Assembly (NCBI GenBank): GCA_028455995.1
Contig: JABELC010000010.1
Span: 1,142,001-1,206,000, forward strand
Source: Scleromitrula shiraiana
Taxonomy: Eukaryota; Ascomycota; Leotiomycetes; Helotiales; Sclerotiniaceae
DNA: 64,000 nt
Direction of reading: 5' to 3'
Part shown: piece by piece, positions 11,107 to 21,845 of the stretch
Layout: the number at the start of each line of letters is the position of its first letter
Numbering within the stretch: position 1 is the first letter of the stretch
The notes under the pieces: model-generated
What the model saw: the letters and a program-made list of their open reading frames with translations, nothing else
Database searches by the model: none
What the model was told of the DNA's origin: nothing
Translations under genes and position numbers: made by a program

Positions 11107-11949
11107 TTATCCTCTATGCTTCTTGAAAGCATCTTGAACTGACATTCCTTGCTTCACATCGTCTTTGACTCGGTCATCCGCTGAACAAAGACCCGGCAAT
11201 ATAGAAAGAATATCGGCTACATTATCTTGTGGGATAATGACAACCCCATTTTTGGGGTCACAAAATGCCAAGTCCCCAGGTCTAACAATAATTCCGTCAA
11301 TGTTCAATGGAATCTGGACCGCATGAGGTTTAGATTCGGCGCCAGCGCCAACAATCGATGTGCCACGAGCCCAAATCTGGAGAAATATAAGTAAAAAGTG
11401 AGGAAATGATTGTTGGGTGAGTTGAATGGAGATTGGCGCACAGCCATGAATGCAACATGCATGAAAATGGTGTTCGGTATCAAAGAAGTATACTAAAAAG
11501 ATAAATTACTTCAAACTTACAGGTAATCCTGTAGACTCAAGTTCATCCAGATCTCTGACTCTACCACTAACAAGTACACCTTTAGCACCAAGAACTTTCG
11601 CCCGCAATGCCATGATCCCACCAAGCACAGCATTCTTTTGACCCTCGGGTTGAGCGATTACCACTATTGAGCCAGGAACAGTTAGATCTACCCAATGCTT
11701 GTCATTAGGTATGTTTGAAATAGAAACTCCCGGCAAAACCATGGCATTTTTAGGCGCAAAGACGACCGTTGAAACTGGGGCAAGAAAGATCTGATTGGAG
11801 GAAATTGCTGATTTGGTTATAGCATTGAGATCAGGAAGAAAGCCCGCATTAGGAACCTTGAATTTAAGAAGAGCATCTGCAATATCGCAAGCTGTATACT
11901 TTTGTCCAAAAGCTTCAATTTGCTCTTCTTGGGAAAGTGAGACAGACAT
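11107..11949 (-). CDS. RraA-like / HMG-CHA aldolase family protein
   Basis: Two exons, 11949-11521 and 11376-11107, with a 144-bp intron (GTAAGT...CTCCAG), give 232 aa. Conserved features: YTACDIADALLKF at the N terminus, a GGIMALRAKVLGAKGVLVSGRVRDLDEL core, the GLP|IWARGTSIVGAG segment spanning the splice, and IIVRPGDLAFCDPKNGVVIIP. These match the RraA fold shared by 4-hydroxy-4-methyl-2-oxoglutarate/oxaloacetate lyases and the bacterial RNase E inhibitor RraA. GRVRD and the later D are the usual pyruvate/metal-binding area. In fungi such proteins are probably metal-dependent aldolases or oxaloacetate decarboxylases; the substrate is uncertain. The start at 11949 was preferred to an in-frame ATG at 12060 because homology begins after MSVSLSQEE. 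Confidence 0.88.
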
Positions 11950-14475
11950 ATTGCGAATTGAAGGGTGAATGTAAGAAGTAATAGAGGGAGGGAAACTGCG
12001 AACGAATAGTCGAGGCTCAAGAATTTTTTGTTCGATGGAGTGGTTTGAATATATACACAAGTGATGTTAATTAAATTGTCAACTTGAAGTTGAAGATATG
12101 AAGCTCGAAAGCTTTCCAAGGTTAGTTACGAATAATATCGATGAATAGATCCACCAGATCCGGTAACTCTACCTCGGTCCATACTTGCCGCCTTGAAAAA
12201 TGTAGATCGCCGCTATAAGCTGTGATTCGGAATCAATTCGTAATCGTAGAACAAAAATGGGATAACATTGAGTGTACACTAGAGCCCCTTCAGTTCAACG
12301 TCTTTTACCCAGGGCCCTGTTTCCCCAGACCGCCCAATCTTCAAAGGATTAGATCTTGGGCTAGCACCAGTATTCTGTGAATAGATATTTACATACCTAG
12401 GTAGATAGCAACTCCCCTTAATCTTTTTTTCTGACCTTGGGCTGGATCGACTTCCATTTTCCCTTTCTTGGGGTCTAGCCCTTCTTCTAAGGAGTCTGAA
12501 CAAGGGGAGAGTATTCCATGGGATATGCACATTACACATGCAGTTCTCATCCTGAGCTTTTAAGCATGAATTTCTTTAGGCTGATATGGGAGTAATAACT
12601 CTATTTCTTGGCAAGCTTTACCTTAAGTACTTAACCTGTATAAGATGCGTGGAATATCCATGGATTTACTTCTTATATAGTACTGGCGGCGTGAGTAGAT
12701 TCAGAGAAACCCTTAAGGAAGTCTCAGATCACATAAATCTACATGCAGTAGCAGAGTAGTAAGTAGTAGCAGCAGTAATACTAGTAGAAATACATACCAA
12801 TATCCTAGGAATTAGACATTTAGAATAAAATATGCCGTTAGTTCTGAAGAAATTTATACCAGTTTATTAGCAATCATGTTTAAAAGTTAATAGCAATCCA
12901 TGTCATTTGTTGTATAACCATAGAGCTATAAAATTGAGAATTCATAGTTATTGATTGCCCACCGACCTACGATATACAATGTACCTGGTTACAGAATATA
13001 TGAGTTGTCTACTCTAATTAATAATGCACAAGGTCCCTTCCCACATCATCATCATCATCATCTCCAACAACAACAACAACAAGACCATCTCATCATCACA
13101 AATTCGGATAACGAGATATCACCGCACCAATACTTTTTTACATATCAACCCTTTGTCCTGTACATATAGTAATATTCTAGAAAGTATTCTCATGGATCTT
13201 TATGCATCTATAGCTTGAAATCCAGACAACAACCCAGAATCATAACCCATACTTTGAACAAGCCATACGGAATTCAACCTGGCTTGGTATATTTTTTTTT
13301 TTGAACCTTGGAACACTATGACCAGGCCTTGCCTTGTCTTTTACAGCCAAACAACGGGAACGTTCTACAATTCCAAACATTTCAAACATCCACATATCCA
13401 TCCAACAAAGCCTCATTCTCCGCCAGATCATCAATATCCTTGCCCATTGTATGGCCAAAAGAGAGACAATCTCCACATTCTAAGATGCTTACATCTCTCA
13501 TTAAGTACTACTACACTTAAGTGAGATACTCGAAGAAAATTCTCTTCCACCAATAGTTACTTCCAAAGTTGTTATCAAAGTACAGATTTGGACTCATACC
13601 CAATCTCATGTACTTATGTCAAGATCTCAAGTCTTACTCTTTTGATGCAAGTGGTTGTTGACAGTTTAGACACCGACCATACGAAAGCCAAACCAAGCGG
13701 CGAAACTTACCCAAACGAAGCTTATTACCCCACCATCAAATTCCAATCATCCAGTTAGCAGTACCAATACCAATACCAATACGAATACCAATACCAATAC
13801 CAATACCAATACCAGCACCACAAGCACCACAAGCACTTGAGCACATTTCTGGGTACAGATTACTACAGAATCATCTGAACTATACCAATATCTGCATAGT
13901 ACATACCTATTAGGTAGTACTGTAGAGGTGTACCTAGGTTTAGGCACAGTAGGTAGAATTAGAAGGGTCCCTTCTTTTACGATACTGTACCTATCGAGTC
14001 AAGCTACCTATAGGTACACCTTTTACTCCATATTATTCCCACTTCAATCCTATCCGTTCCGTGGCGATTGATTGCGACTCTTTCAAAAGATTTTAATAAT
14101 CCACACAACACACATGTGTGGAACATTCTCTCATTAGATCTTTTCTCTGATTTGTCCGGGGTTAAATAGATAATTCATCTTTTATATTCCGTGAAGCTCA
14201 CATCCACCTCCACCTGTACACCCCCTGCTTTTTTACTCTTGCTCTTGTCCGACGCACAGAACAATTACCTAGTACGCCCGCCGCCTACACTATCTATCAT
14301 CATTCCAACTATTGCATCTAGGTATCCGGCCGTACTTTTGAGCAATCTTTACAAAAAACGATTACCGGTGCATATTTTAGGATTCATATTTGTGACCCAC
14401 ACTTTTTTCGAAGGAAGCCCTATCATATATCTTTGACGGATACTGATCCTCTTCCGGTGGGCGGGCAAGGTCAAA
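11950..14475. other. Intergenic region with simple repeats
   Basis: 2.5 kb between the divergent RraA-like and WBP2-like genes. It contains CAT/CAA triplet runs (13045-13085), a hexanucleotide array at about 13763-13816 and scattered AGTAGTA words near 12750-12790. No coding region with protein-family features was found on either strand. Confidence 0.5.
13763..13816. repeat. Hexanucleotide microsatellite (TACCAA)n
   Basis: About nine tandem TACCAA units, one with a C-to-G change, are directly visible, followed by an AGCACCACA run. A minus frame through it would give an alternating Leu/Val run, which is a composition artefact and not a gene. Confidence 0.85.
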
Positions 14476-15473
14476 ATGTCAATAAAGTAAGTAGTCTCTT
14501 GTGGCTAGTTGCATGTGAAGTAGTATTTCATTGATATCACTATCACGTCTTCCCCCTCTTCTTTCTTATTCTCTTTTCTTTTTTTCAATTTCCTCTCTTT
14601 TCTTTCTCTTATATATCGTCATCATGTATGCATTTCATCAAGAGCAACATTTGTATGCTTTGCATATGGCAGAAGAAGCAATGCTAAAATCTGCCCGTGA
14701 AAACTTAAGTTGGGTGATGAAGAACGATACTGGCTTCGTTAAACTACCTAATGAGCGCATACTTTACACCTCCCCTCCTCGAATTAGTTTACAGATTTCT
14801 ACACCGACCTCGACTGCTGGCATCGAGCCTTATTCTGCAAAATGCGACTCGGGGGTTGTATACATCAGCAATCAGAGAGTATGTATGCTTTTCTTGGGTT
14901 TCTTGAACTACTACTGATCATCAAAAATAGGTAGTCTACCTCCCAAGCAATCCTTCTCCCGATCTTGAATCTTTCTCTTCCCCAATTCTCAATCTACAGG
15001 ATAGTTACGTTCGTGCCCCATTCTTCGGCGCCAACTACTGGACTTCTCTTTGCAAACCAGTCTCTGGAGGCGGGATTCCTCCAGATTACCCTGCGGTTGA
15101 TGTTCGAATGACCTTTAGAGAAGGTGGGGCTTTTGACTTCCACTCTTGCTTTGAACAAATAAAGGAGCGGTTATACCAAGCGTATACTGTTGCACGGGAA
15201 CATGGACAGAGGGGCACAACTGGAGTAGATTTGTCGAGTATGGACTTAGAGCAACTACCTGCATATGAACCAGTACGGGAAGTCATAGATGAAGCGCCTG
15301 CCGTTGCTCAAGATAGCGGGGTAGCAGGTATGAGAACCCCTGATGGCAATTCACCAAGACCCCAGGTTTTCACAGCACCAGCTGAGCCCCCGCCGGGTTA
15401 CGAAGAAGCACAAGCACAGGCAGTTTCGGTCAATTTGGATCAGCGATTACGAGAGCAGGCCGAGAGGCAGTAA
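14476..15473 (+). CDS. WBP2-like GRAM-domain protein with PPxY motif
   Basis: Three exons: 14476-14486 (11 nt, MSI plus two bases), 14710-14878 and 14931-15473, giving 240 aa. Removing the 223-bp pyrimidine-rich first intron makes the N terminus MSINWVMKNDTGFVKLPNERILYTSPPR, which matches the GRAM-domain start of fungal and animal WBP2 proteins. The GRAM-like region continues through VVYLPSNPSPDLESF, YVRAPFFGANYW and VRMTFREGGAFDFHSCF. The C-terminal tail has LPAYEP and PPPGYEE, the latter a PPxY ligand for WW domains such as Rsp5/Nedd4-type ubiquitin ligases. In animals WBP2 is a transcription co-activator and adaptor; the fungal role is unknown. A frame beginning MYAFHQ at 14624 lies inside the intron and was not used. 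Confidence 0.85.
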
Positions 15474-16035
15474 GCGGCATACACAGTATGCTGTGTTACA
15501 TACGTTGTTACAGTTGGGTATTACGAAGTCATGAGGAAATGAATGCTGGGATGGACGGGACAGGAAAGGCGTTCTATCATGATATGATATATGAGACTTG
15601 GCACAGTTCATGAAAACATTTTGAGAAATATGGGTATAAAGCAGCATGGCGTTAAGAAATTTGATAAATTTCTCTTGAGAATAAGGTAGCAATCTATATA
15701 GATCTACCCGGGGAAAATAATTGTGATAAAATGAATACACTCAATCAGCCATGAATTCTATAATCGTACATTTCATTTGCCCAAAATACATCCGTGATGC
15801 TGTCTGTGATCTTCGAGTTCGTTCGGAAAAACCAGGAATTAAATTATACCTAGCTCAAAATGTTTGCTGGCCAATCATAATCAACCAATTGCAACGTTAA
15901 TCGGTCAATTTTGGCGAGGATCATTTCTCATCCGACACGCTGGATTTTGACACTATTTGGTATCTTTCTACCTCAAGACAACTACCTATAACAACGTCAT
16001 ACAATTGATTCAAGAATCTGAAATCGGTTGGAAAG
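15474..16035. other. Intergenic / QCR6 promoter
   Basis: 562 bp between the WBP2-like stop and the QCR6 start, both plus. It must include the WBP2-like 3' UTR and the QCR6 promoter. The minus frame at 15447-15740 has no family features. Confidence 0.5.
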
Positions 16036-16968
16036 ATGGGTTTCTTCGATACCTGGAGCGATCTTGTCTCCGCGGCTGCGCCATGGAGTCAAGTTGAGGC
16101 AGAGGCGGTTTCCGGTGGTTCAAGCACAACAAAAACACCAGCACAGAAGGACGACGGTGGAGAGGGAGAGGCAAAGGTACGTTTGTTTGGTGTTACTGTT
16201 TAACCCTTCTCTTTTTGTCGAAAGACACATTCCGATTCTGAGTGAAGATGTATGGGGAAGGAAGCACGGCCAGAAGGACAAGAGGAGATTCCTGGATATC
16301 TGCGGAGACTACGGAAGGGAGTTTTGGGAACTAGAATTGCATGCATGATACCATTGAAACTGGAATGGGTGTGAGCTGATCTGAATAATGTGATCAGGAT
16401 CCATCTGGACCTACACCCGACAAGAAGAACAAGGACGAGGAGACCACCACTGATACCAAGACCCAGGACGAGCCGGAGCAAGAAGAGGAGGAGGAGGAGG
16501 AGGAGGAAGAAGAGGAAGAAGAGGAGCTTGAGGACCCAAAAGAGAAGTTTGAGGAGGGTGAGTGTTCATATCCTTGTAACGGAGCGGACGATAAGCAGAT
16601 TGATCGGATTGTGCGGATTGTCAGATCTGGCTATTCTATGGATTTGCTTGAATCGATGTCTCCAGAACCCTGGGATTTTATATTCAGCTCATAAGCATGA
16701 GGGCTAAATTTTTACAGAATGCAAGGATTCCGCAGCTTGCTCTTCTGTCAAGCACCATTACGATGAGTGCGTTGAGCGAGTTACAGGTGCCGCCAGCGAG
16801 GATGACAAGAAGCACCCAGGCGAGGATTGTGTTGAAGAATGTACGTTGTGATATCTCTCAATCTCTAAGATGTCGAATTCGAATATTAACCTGCACATTA
16901 CAGTCTTCCATCTCGCACACTGTGCAACTGCATGTGCTGCCCCCAAGCTCTGGAACGCTCTCAAGTAA
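16036..16968 (+). CDS. QCR6: Ubiquinol-cytochrome c reductase hinge subunit 6
   Basis: Four exons: 16036-16176, 16398-16557, 16718-16840 and 16904-16968, giving 162 aa. The N terminus MGFFDTWSDLVSAAAPW is followed by a highly acidic middle with about 18 consecutive Glu codons, typical of the hinge protein. The C-terminal domain has the twin-Cys helix pairs CKDSAACSSVKHHYDEC and GEDCVEEFFHLAHCATAC, then AAPKLWNALK at the end. The protein sits on the intermembrane side of mitochondrial complex III and helps cytochrome c1 dock cytochrome c. All splice phases close and the final exon contributes the last Cys pair, so the four-exon model is secure. The Glu run is coded by GAG/GAA repeats and may vary in length between strains. 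Confidence 0.93.
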
Positions 16969-17968
16969 ACAGTTCCGGCTTTCAACCATTATACGGAATC
17001 ACACAACTCAGCAACACGAACACTTAGACAAAATTTGGGGAGGGGAGGGAAAGCGAAGGGATTGTAACAATAAGGAATCAAACCCGTTCTTGTATTACTG
17101 CATACAGATATTTTTTTATTGAGCGTACTGTATGTAGAATAGAAAAGGAAATCGATATAGAAAAATCTTTGGTTCTCTATATGTCCTCAATTTTCTTGTA
17201 TTACTCATTCTTGCAGGATTACCTTATTCTCACTATCTTTTCTTCAAGTGAAGCTTACGATGAAGACTCGACAGTGATTACATGCATAGGTAATTTTCCT
17301 ACTACAGTGCGAATCAACCAGTGACATTCGCAATCACAAGCTAAAAAACGAATACACACATATACATCAATTCTGGTAAACCGAGTGTATTATTATCTCG
17401 TACAAAACTTCTAAATCCGGTAAAACAGATTCGGGGCTTTGTATAAAATCGGCACAAACCTCCAAGTATTCAATTCGAAATCCCAGTCCCGTCTCAAATT
17501 TCGGACTCTGTACCACGAGACCTTATCTTTTTAACCACTCGACAGAATTAATGTGCAGATCTCAATGCAACACCCCCTTCTCCTTCTCAAGAGGTGAAAT
17601 ATATACATTCATTTTCCGCCAATTCAAATGTCACACAGCAGAATGAGGACCATCTAAACCCAATTTAGAATAGTTTTTCTCCTCTCCCGTCACTAACCAT
17701 ACTCAAAATAGTAATATCTAAGCTTTTCAAAATTCGAAAACCTATTCCCTTTATCAATCTTTCTAATCAAATATTAGAATGGTGCGGATATGCTATTCTA
17801 AAATTAGGCTTAGATAATTCTCATTCTGTTGAGATTATACGGTACTTCAATGTTTATAGTCATTATATGATTCCTCCACCCCGCGGTACTCAAATCTTCA
17901 CTAAGATAGCCGAGGTACTAGCGCTTCGCCAAGCCTTATCATATCGATAGCCATTACGAAATCCAGCG
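16969..17968. other. Intergenic region
   Basis: 1.0 kb between QCR6 and the MFS gene. It is AT-rich in the first half and contains the promoter of the downstream transporter. No gene, tRNA-like clover or tandem array was noticed. Confidence 0.5.
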
Positions 17969-19998
17969 ATGTTGTCTGAAAAGACAAGTACTCCTGGGAC
18001 AAGGAGTGCAGATGAGGAAAAAGAAATCGAGTCTGGGGGGGACAATTCGGATAGTGTTTCTGTCTCAATTGTGGAGGATATAGAAAAGGAAGAGGAAAAA
18101 CAACAAAAACAAGAGTGGAACAAAGAGAAAGAAATCGAGCGTGGGTTTGGTGCGGACGGTATGCCAAAAGGTTGGACGCAGATGAAGAAGCTAAAGAAAA
18201 GAGATATGAGTAGAATTGATCCATCCAGTGGAGAGGAAGAGGAAAATGGGAATATATCTAAAGTGCTGAGTCGTGATGGGACAATCGCCACAGTGGAAGC
18301 AGGAACGATTGAGGATTTAGATGAGCTGGGAGAATTGAATAGCGGCGATGAGTTATTGGGAGATGAAGAGGAAGGGGGGGTGGGAAGTAGAGCTAGAGAT
18401 GGCAGGGTACATCATGGAGGGGTGGATGGGGCTCCAGACGAGATAGGAAGCTTAGGCAGTGGAAATGCGAATGGCCAGGAATTTAAAGTGTACAAAAGGA
18501 GATGGTTTGGCTTGGTACAATTGGTACTCTTGAATATCATTGTTAGCTGGGATGTGAGTATTATTCATGGTTCTAGTTGGCATTGGTTCCCTCTCTTGAG
18601 TTCTGCCACTCACGATTTGGTTTTCTCTTCTTATGAATATTCTCTAATTTGTTTCTCATATAGTGGTTATCATTCTCTGCGAGCTCGACAACAGTTTCTG
18701 AATATTACAACGTATCCGAATCGGCAATCAATTGGCTTAGTACAGCTTTTCTCTTTGCGTTCGTCGTCGCATCTCCCTTCACAATATACGTGTTACATCA
18801 TGGAGGCCCGAAGCCTGCAATCATCGTTGCTTCTGTGCTCTTATTGCTAGGAAATTGGATTCGTTACGGTGCTACAAGATCAGGACCACATGGACATTTT
18901 GGGGGTGTTATGTTTGGTCAGATATTGACGGGCATCGCCCAACCGTTCGTTCTTGCAGCTCCAACGAGATACTCGGATCTTTGGTTCACAAACCAAGGTA
19001 GAGTTGCTGCAACTGCAGTCATGAGTTTAGCCAATCCTTTCGGCGGTGCTTTGGCTCAATTGATCGATCCTTTTTGGGCTACAAGTGTTGGAAGTATACC
19101 AAATATGGTTCTTTACATTTCCATTATTGTAAGTTGGAAAAGCCCCATTTCAATGTCCTACTTACTAACAAACATCCAGTCTTCTGTTGCTACGATTCCC
19201 TCCTTCTTTGTCCCAAAAGAACCACCCACTCCTTCTTCTGCATCTTCAGAAGAGCCGAAACAACCACTGAGCAAATCAATACGATTTCTACTTAAATCTC
19301 CAGAGTTTTATATGATCATGATACCCTACGCGTTCTATGTCGGTCTTTTCAACAGTATATCTTCACTTATAAACCAAATGATCGCCCCCTACTCTTTCTC
19401 CGAAACCGAAGCCGGAATAGCTGGCGCCCTTCTCATCGTCGTAGGACTCGTCACCTCCGCCATCACCTCCCCCATCATCGACCGCACCAAATCCTTCCTC
19501 CTAGCCATCAAACTCCAAGTCCCAATCGTTGGCATCTGCTACCTCGCTTTCGTCTGGGCCCCCCAAACAAGAAATATCGGCGCCATCTATGCCATTCTCT
19601 CGATCCTGGGCGCCGCCTCCTTTAGTCTCGTTCCCGTTGTCTTGGAGTACATAACCGAGATCACGCATCCCGTTTCCCCCGAGGTAACCAGTACTATCTG
19701 TTGGTGCGGAGGACAACTCCTAGGAGGCATCTTTATCATCTCTTCGGATGCATTAAGAGCGAAAGGGACAGCGGATGGTTCGGCAGATGACGGGTCCGAT
19801 AGACCGCCGGGAAACATGTATAATGCTATTGTTTTCCAAGCCGTATTAGCGCTGGTCGTGGTACCGCTTCCGTTGGCGTTGGGGTGTTGTGGGAGGGGAA
19901 GGGGTGTTAGAATGAGGAGGGTGGAGGCGGATAAGGAGGCTAGGGAGAGGAGGTTGACGGCGAATACTTCTGGGGAAGGGGAGGGTGTGCTTGGGTGA
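17969..19998 (+). CDS. MFS transporter, FLVCR/SLC49-like
   Basis: Three exons: 17969-18553, 18664-19128 and 19180-19998, giving 622 aa. The first 170 residues are a charged, acidic, probably disordered cytosolic tail, unusually long for the superfamily. The membrane domain starts at YKRRWFGLVQLVLLNIIVSWDWLSFSAS, and the following INWLSTAFLFAFVVASP and WIRYGATRSGPHGHFGGVMFGQ segments resemble FLVCR/DIRC2-type carriers. A second half (about residues 370-590) adds further hydrophobic segments, with FYVGLFNSISSLINQM and an ICWCGGQLLGGIFI helix. Animal relatives move heme, choline or pyridoxine; the fungal substrate is unknown. Introns fall at codon boundaries in the membrane region, and the hydrophobic helices are continuous only after splicing. 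Confidence 0.87.
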
Positions 19999-20792
19999 CT
20001 GTGGGATGACGGTGTATGTAGATATGGACATATACATACTCTTGGTGGTTTTGAATAACTTTTGTCAATAGACAGATGCTGGAAGATACATACATATTAT
20101 TCTTCCCACATACAAGCTCATCATCTGTAAATATATTCTGAATATTTGTCTTTCATATAGAAATTGAAACGAAATTTGTATAAAAAGAATTTAGATATTC
20201 GTATTCTAAATAGACATTCAAAATACGTTTGGATAGGTATATTTTGAATATTCATTGTTTATATAGACGTTAGAGAATGGATTGGCTTGATACTGAGGAT
20301 ATTGGTACGATGTGAACGATTGTTTTAGTTTCTACTGGAAGAAAGACGTGGTATGGTATATTTAGAGAGTCTGCCTATGCGATTGGGCTATGTAGTAGAT
20401 GGTGGATATAATGGAAATGTGACATGATGTTCAAGCAAAATTGGTCTCTGTACATCACTTAAGATCTATCGTGGGATATAAGGCTGAAGATAAGAAGAGC
20501 GTTTAGATTAGAGAGAAACGAAAGTTCCGAGGAAGATGAGAGGTAAGTTGTAATGATACAGGAGCAGAAGTAATCATGAAGAATAAGAAGGATAATAAGA
20601 GTATTGATATAATCTATCGATGCATACACGTGCTTCTCTTTCCCATTGTTATTTATTACACAAAATTCATCTCCATCAACGCAGCCCAAGACGTGAAACA
20701 GAAAGAGGTTTTTCAAGATCCCATCCCTTTCCGTACACTATTCTTCCTTTAAACTCCCCTCTCAAGTCCGTTCATTTAGTCCTCTAATCATC
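19999..20792. other. Intergenic region with AT-rich minisatellite
   Basis: Roughly 800 bp between convergent ends. The part at 20125-20290 is a diverged AT-rich repeat of the TATAGACATTCAAAA type (listed separately). No gene is supported. Confidence 0.5.
20125..20290. repeat. Dispersed AT-rich minisatellite, copy 1
   Basis: Three to four diverged units of about 45 bp, with cores such as AAATAGACATTCAAAATACG and TATATAGACGTTAGAGAATGG. The same words recur at 22935-23165 and 28105-28395, the latter with the clearest periodicity. Confidence 0.5.
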
Positions 20793-21845
20793 TCAGCAGA
20801 CAAGGTATAATTGCATCCTGATCTCGCCATCAATTAAGCAAGAGCGGTTAAAGGCAACTGGATACCATCTTTCGCGTGGGAACATACAAGCACCACTATA
20901 ATATTGCTCTGGACAGTACATACAACTGGGTACATTTGACATCTCCCCCATTCCGGTCAATTCCTGACACTGGACAGGTATTTCAAATCCATCCCCTGGT
21001 TTTAGATTGCTGTATGCAACGTATATCTCTTCCCTGGCTCGATTTATAATTGTTTCATCATATTGATTTGCCACGGACGGACATACCTCTTCAATTTCCA
21101 TTAATGTCTCCTGCAGTATTATCCGGTTTTTGATAACCTTCTGGGTAGCTGGCGAAAATGACGGTGTGTCCGGGTATAAATCTCGTTCTGCACTGATTTC
21201 GGTTTCCATGACTAGCATGCACAGCAATCTTCTTTTGACATCCCACCACTCAAGCCTAAAGTTTACATTGGCGATTCCTGGAGTCTGATAATCATCAATT
21301 GCTACTATCATCCCTATACCAGCAGAGTCTCGAACGGGATCAAAATCTCTATGATCTGCTTCACCGTCGTATATCTGGATAGTCGGCTAATTGCTGCATT
21401 CTCTTCTTGGGCTACGAAGACCTCTGTGCTTTGAGAAATATTCTTCACTCAGTGTGATGATTGTAACAGGTCACATGTGCAGCCCTCCTCTGGACATTCG
21501 TCGTCGAGATAGACACTTATAGTGGCCGTTTTCATTATGACACTCCAAATGAGAACATTCGGTGGAGAGCTTGGTACGTGCGTTCTTATCCAACATTTGC
21601 TTCCATTGAATATCAAATACACCACGTATTTTTTGAGGCATTGAGGACATTTTGCAACCTCTCTTGGTTTAACAAGACGTTTAAGTCGGTTAAGTTCATG
21701 CAGATAACATTCGTGAAACCGATACATACATTCTAAAGGGCGAACCAGATGTAAAAAAGGTTCAGCGAGGAGTCGATTTCGACAGAGAATACAAATCCCC
21801 TCGTTGTTTTCAATTATTTTCTGGTCTTCGGAAGAAACATACTAG
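20793..21845 (-). CDS. Possible Cys/His-rich RING-like protein (model tentative)
   Basis: Two long minus-strand coding-like stretches occur. Upstream (to about 21835) a frame reads GICILCRNRLL...LVRPLECMYRFHECYLHELNRL, then VAKCPQCLKKYVVYL, a CxxC...C..H..C..H...CxxC spacing like a RING finger. Downstream (21311-20793 and some codons before) it reads MIVAIDDYQTPG...NFRLEWWDVKRRLL and ends CMYCPEQYYSG...RMQLYLVC. They are in different frames and need at least one intron between about 21480 and 21350; a GTGACC donor with a GAAGCAG acceptor would restore the frame, but the donor is weak. No convincing start codon was found, and a further intron upstream is likely. RING proteins are commonly ubiquitin ligases. 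No family is recognised for the C-terminal part. Confidence 0.4.

Noticed and set aside
14624..14917. Start at MYAFHQEQ for the WBP2-like gene
   Set aside because: It lacks the conserved N terminus; splicing an 11-nt exon gives MSINWV, which fits the family.
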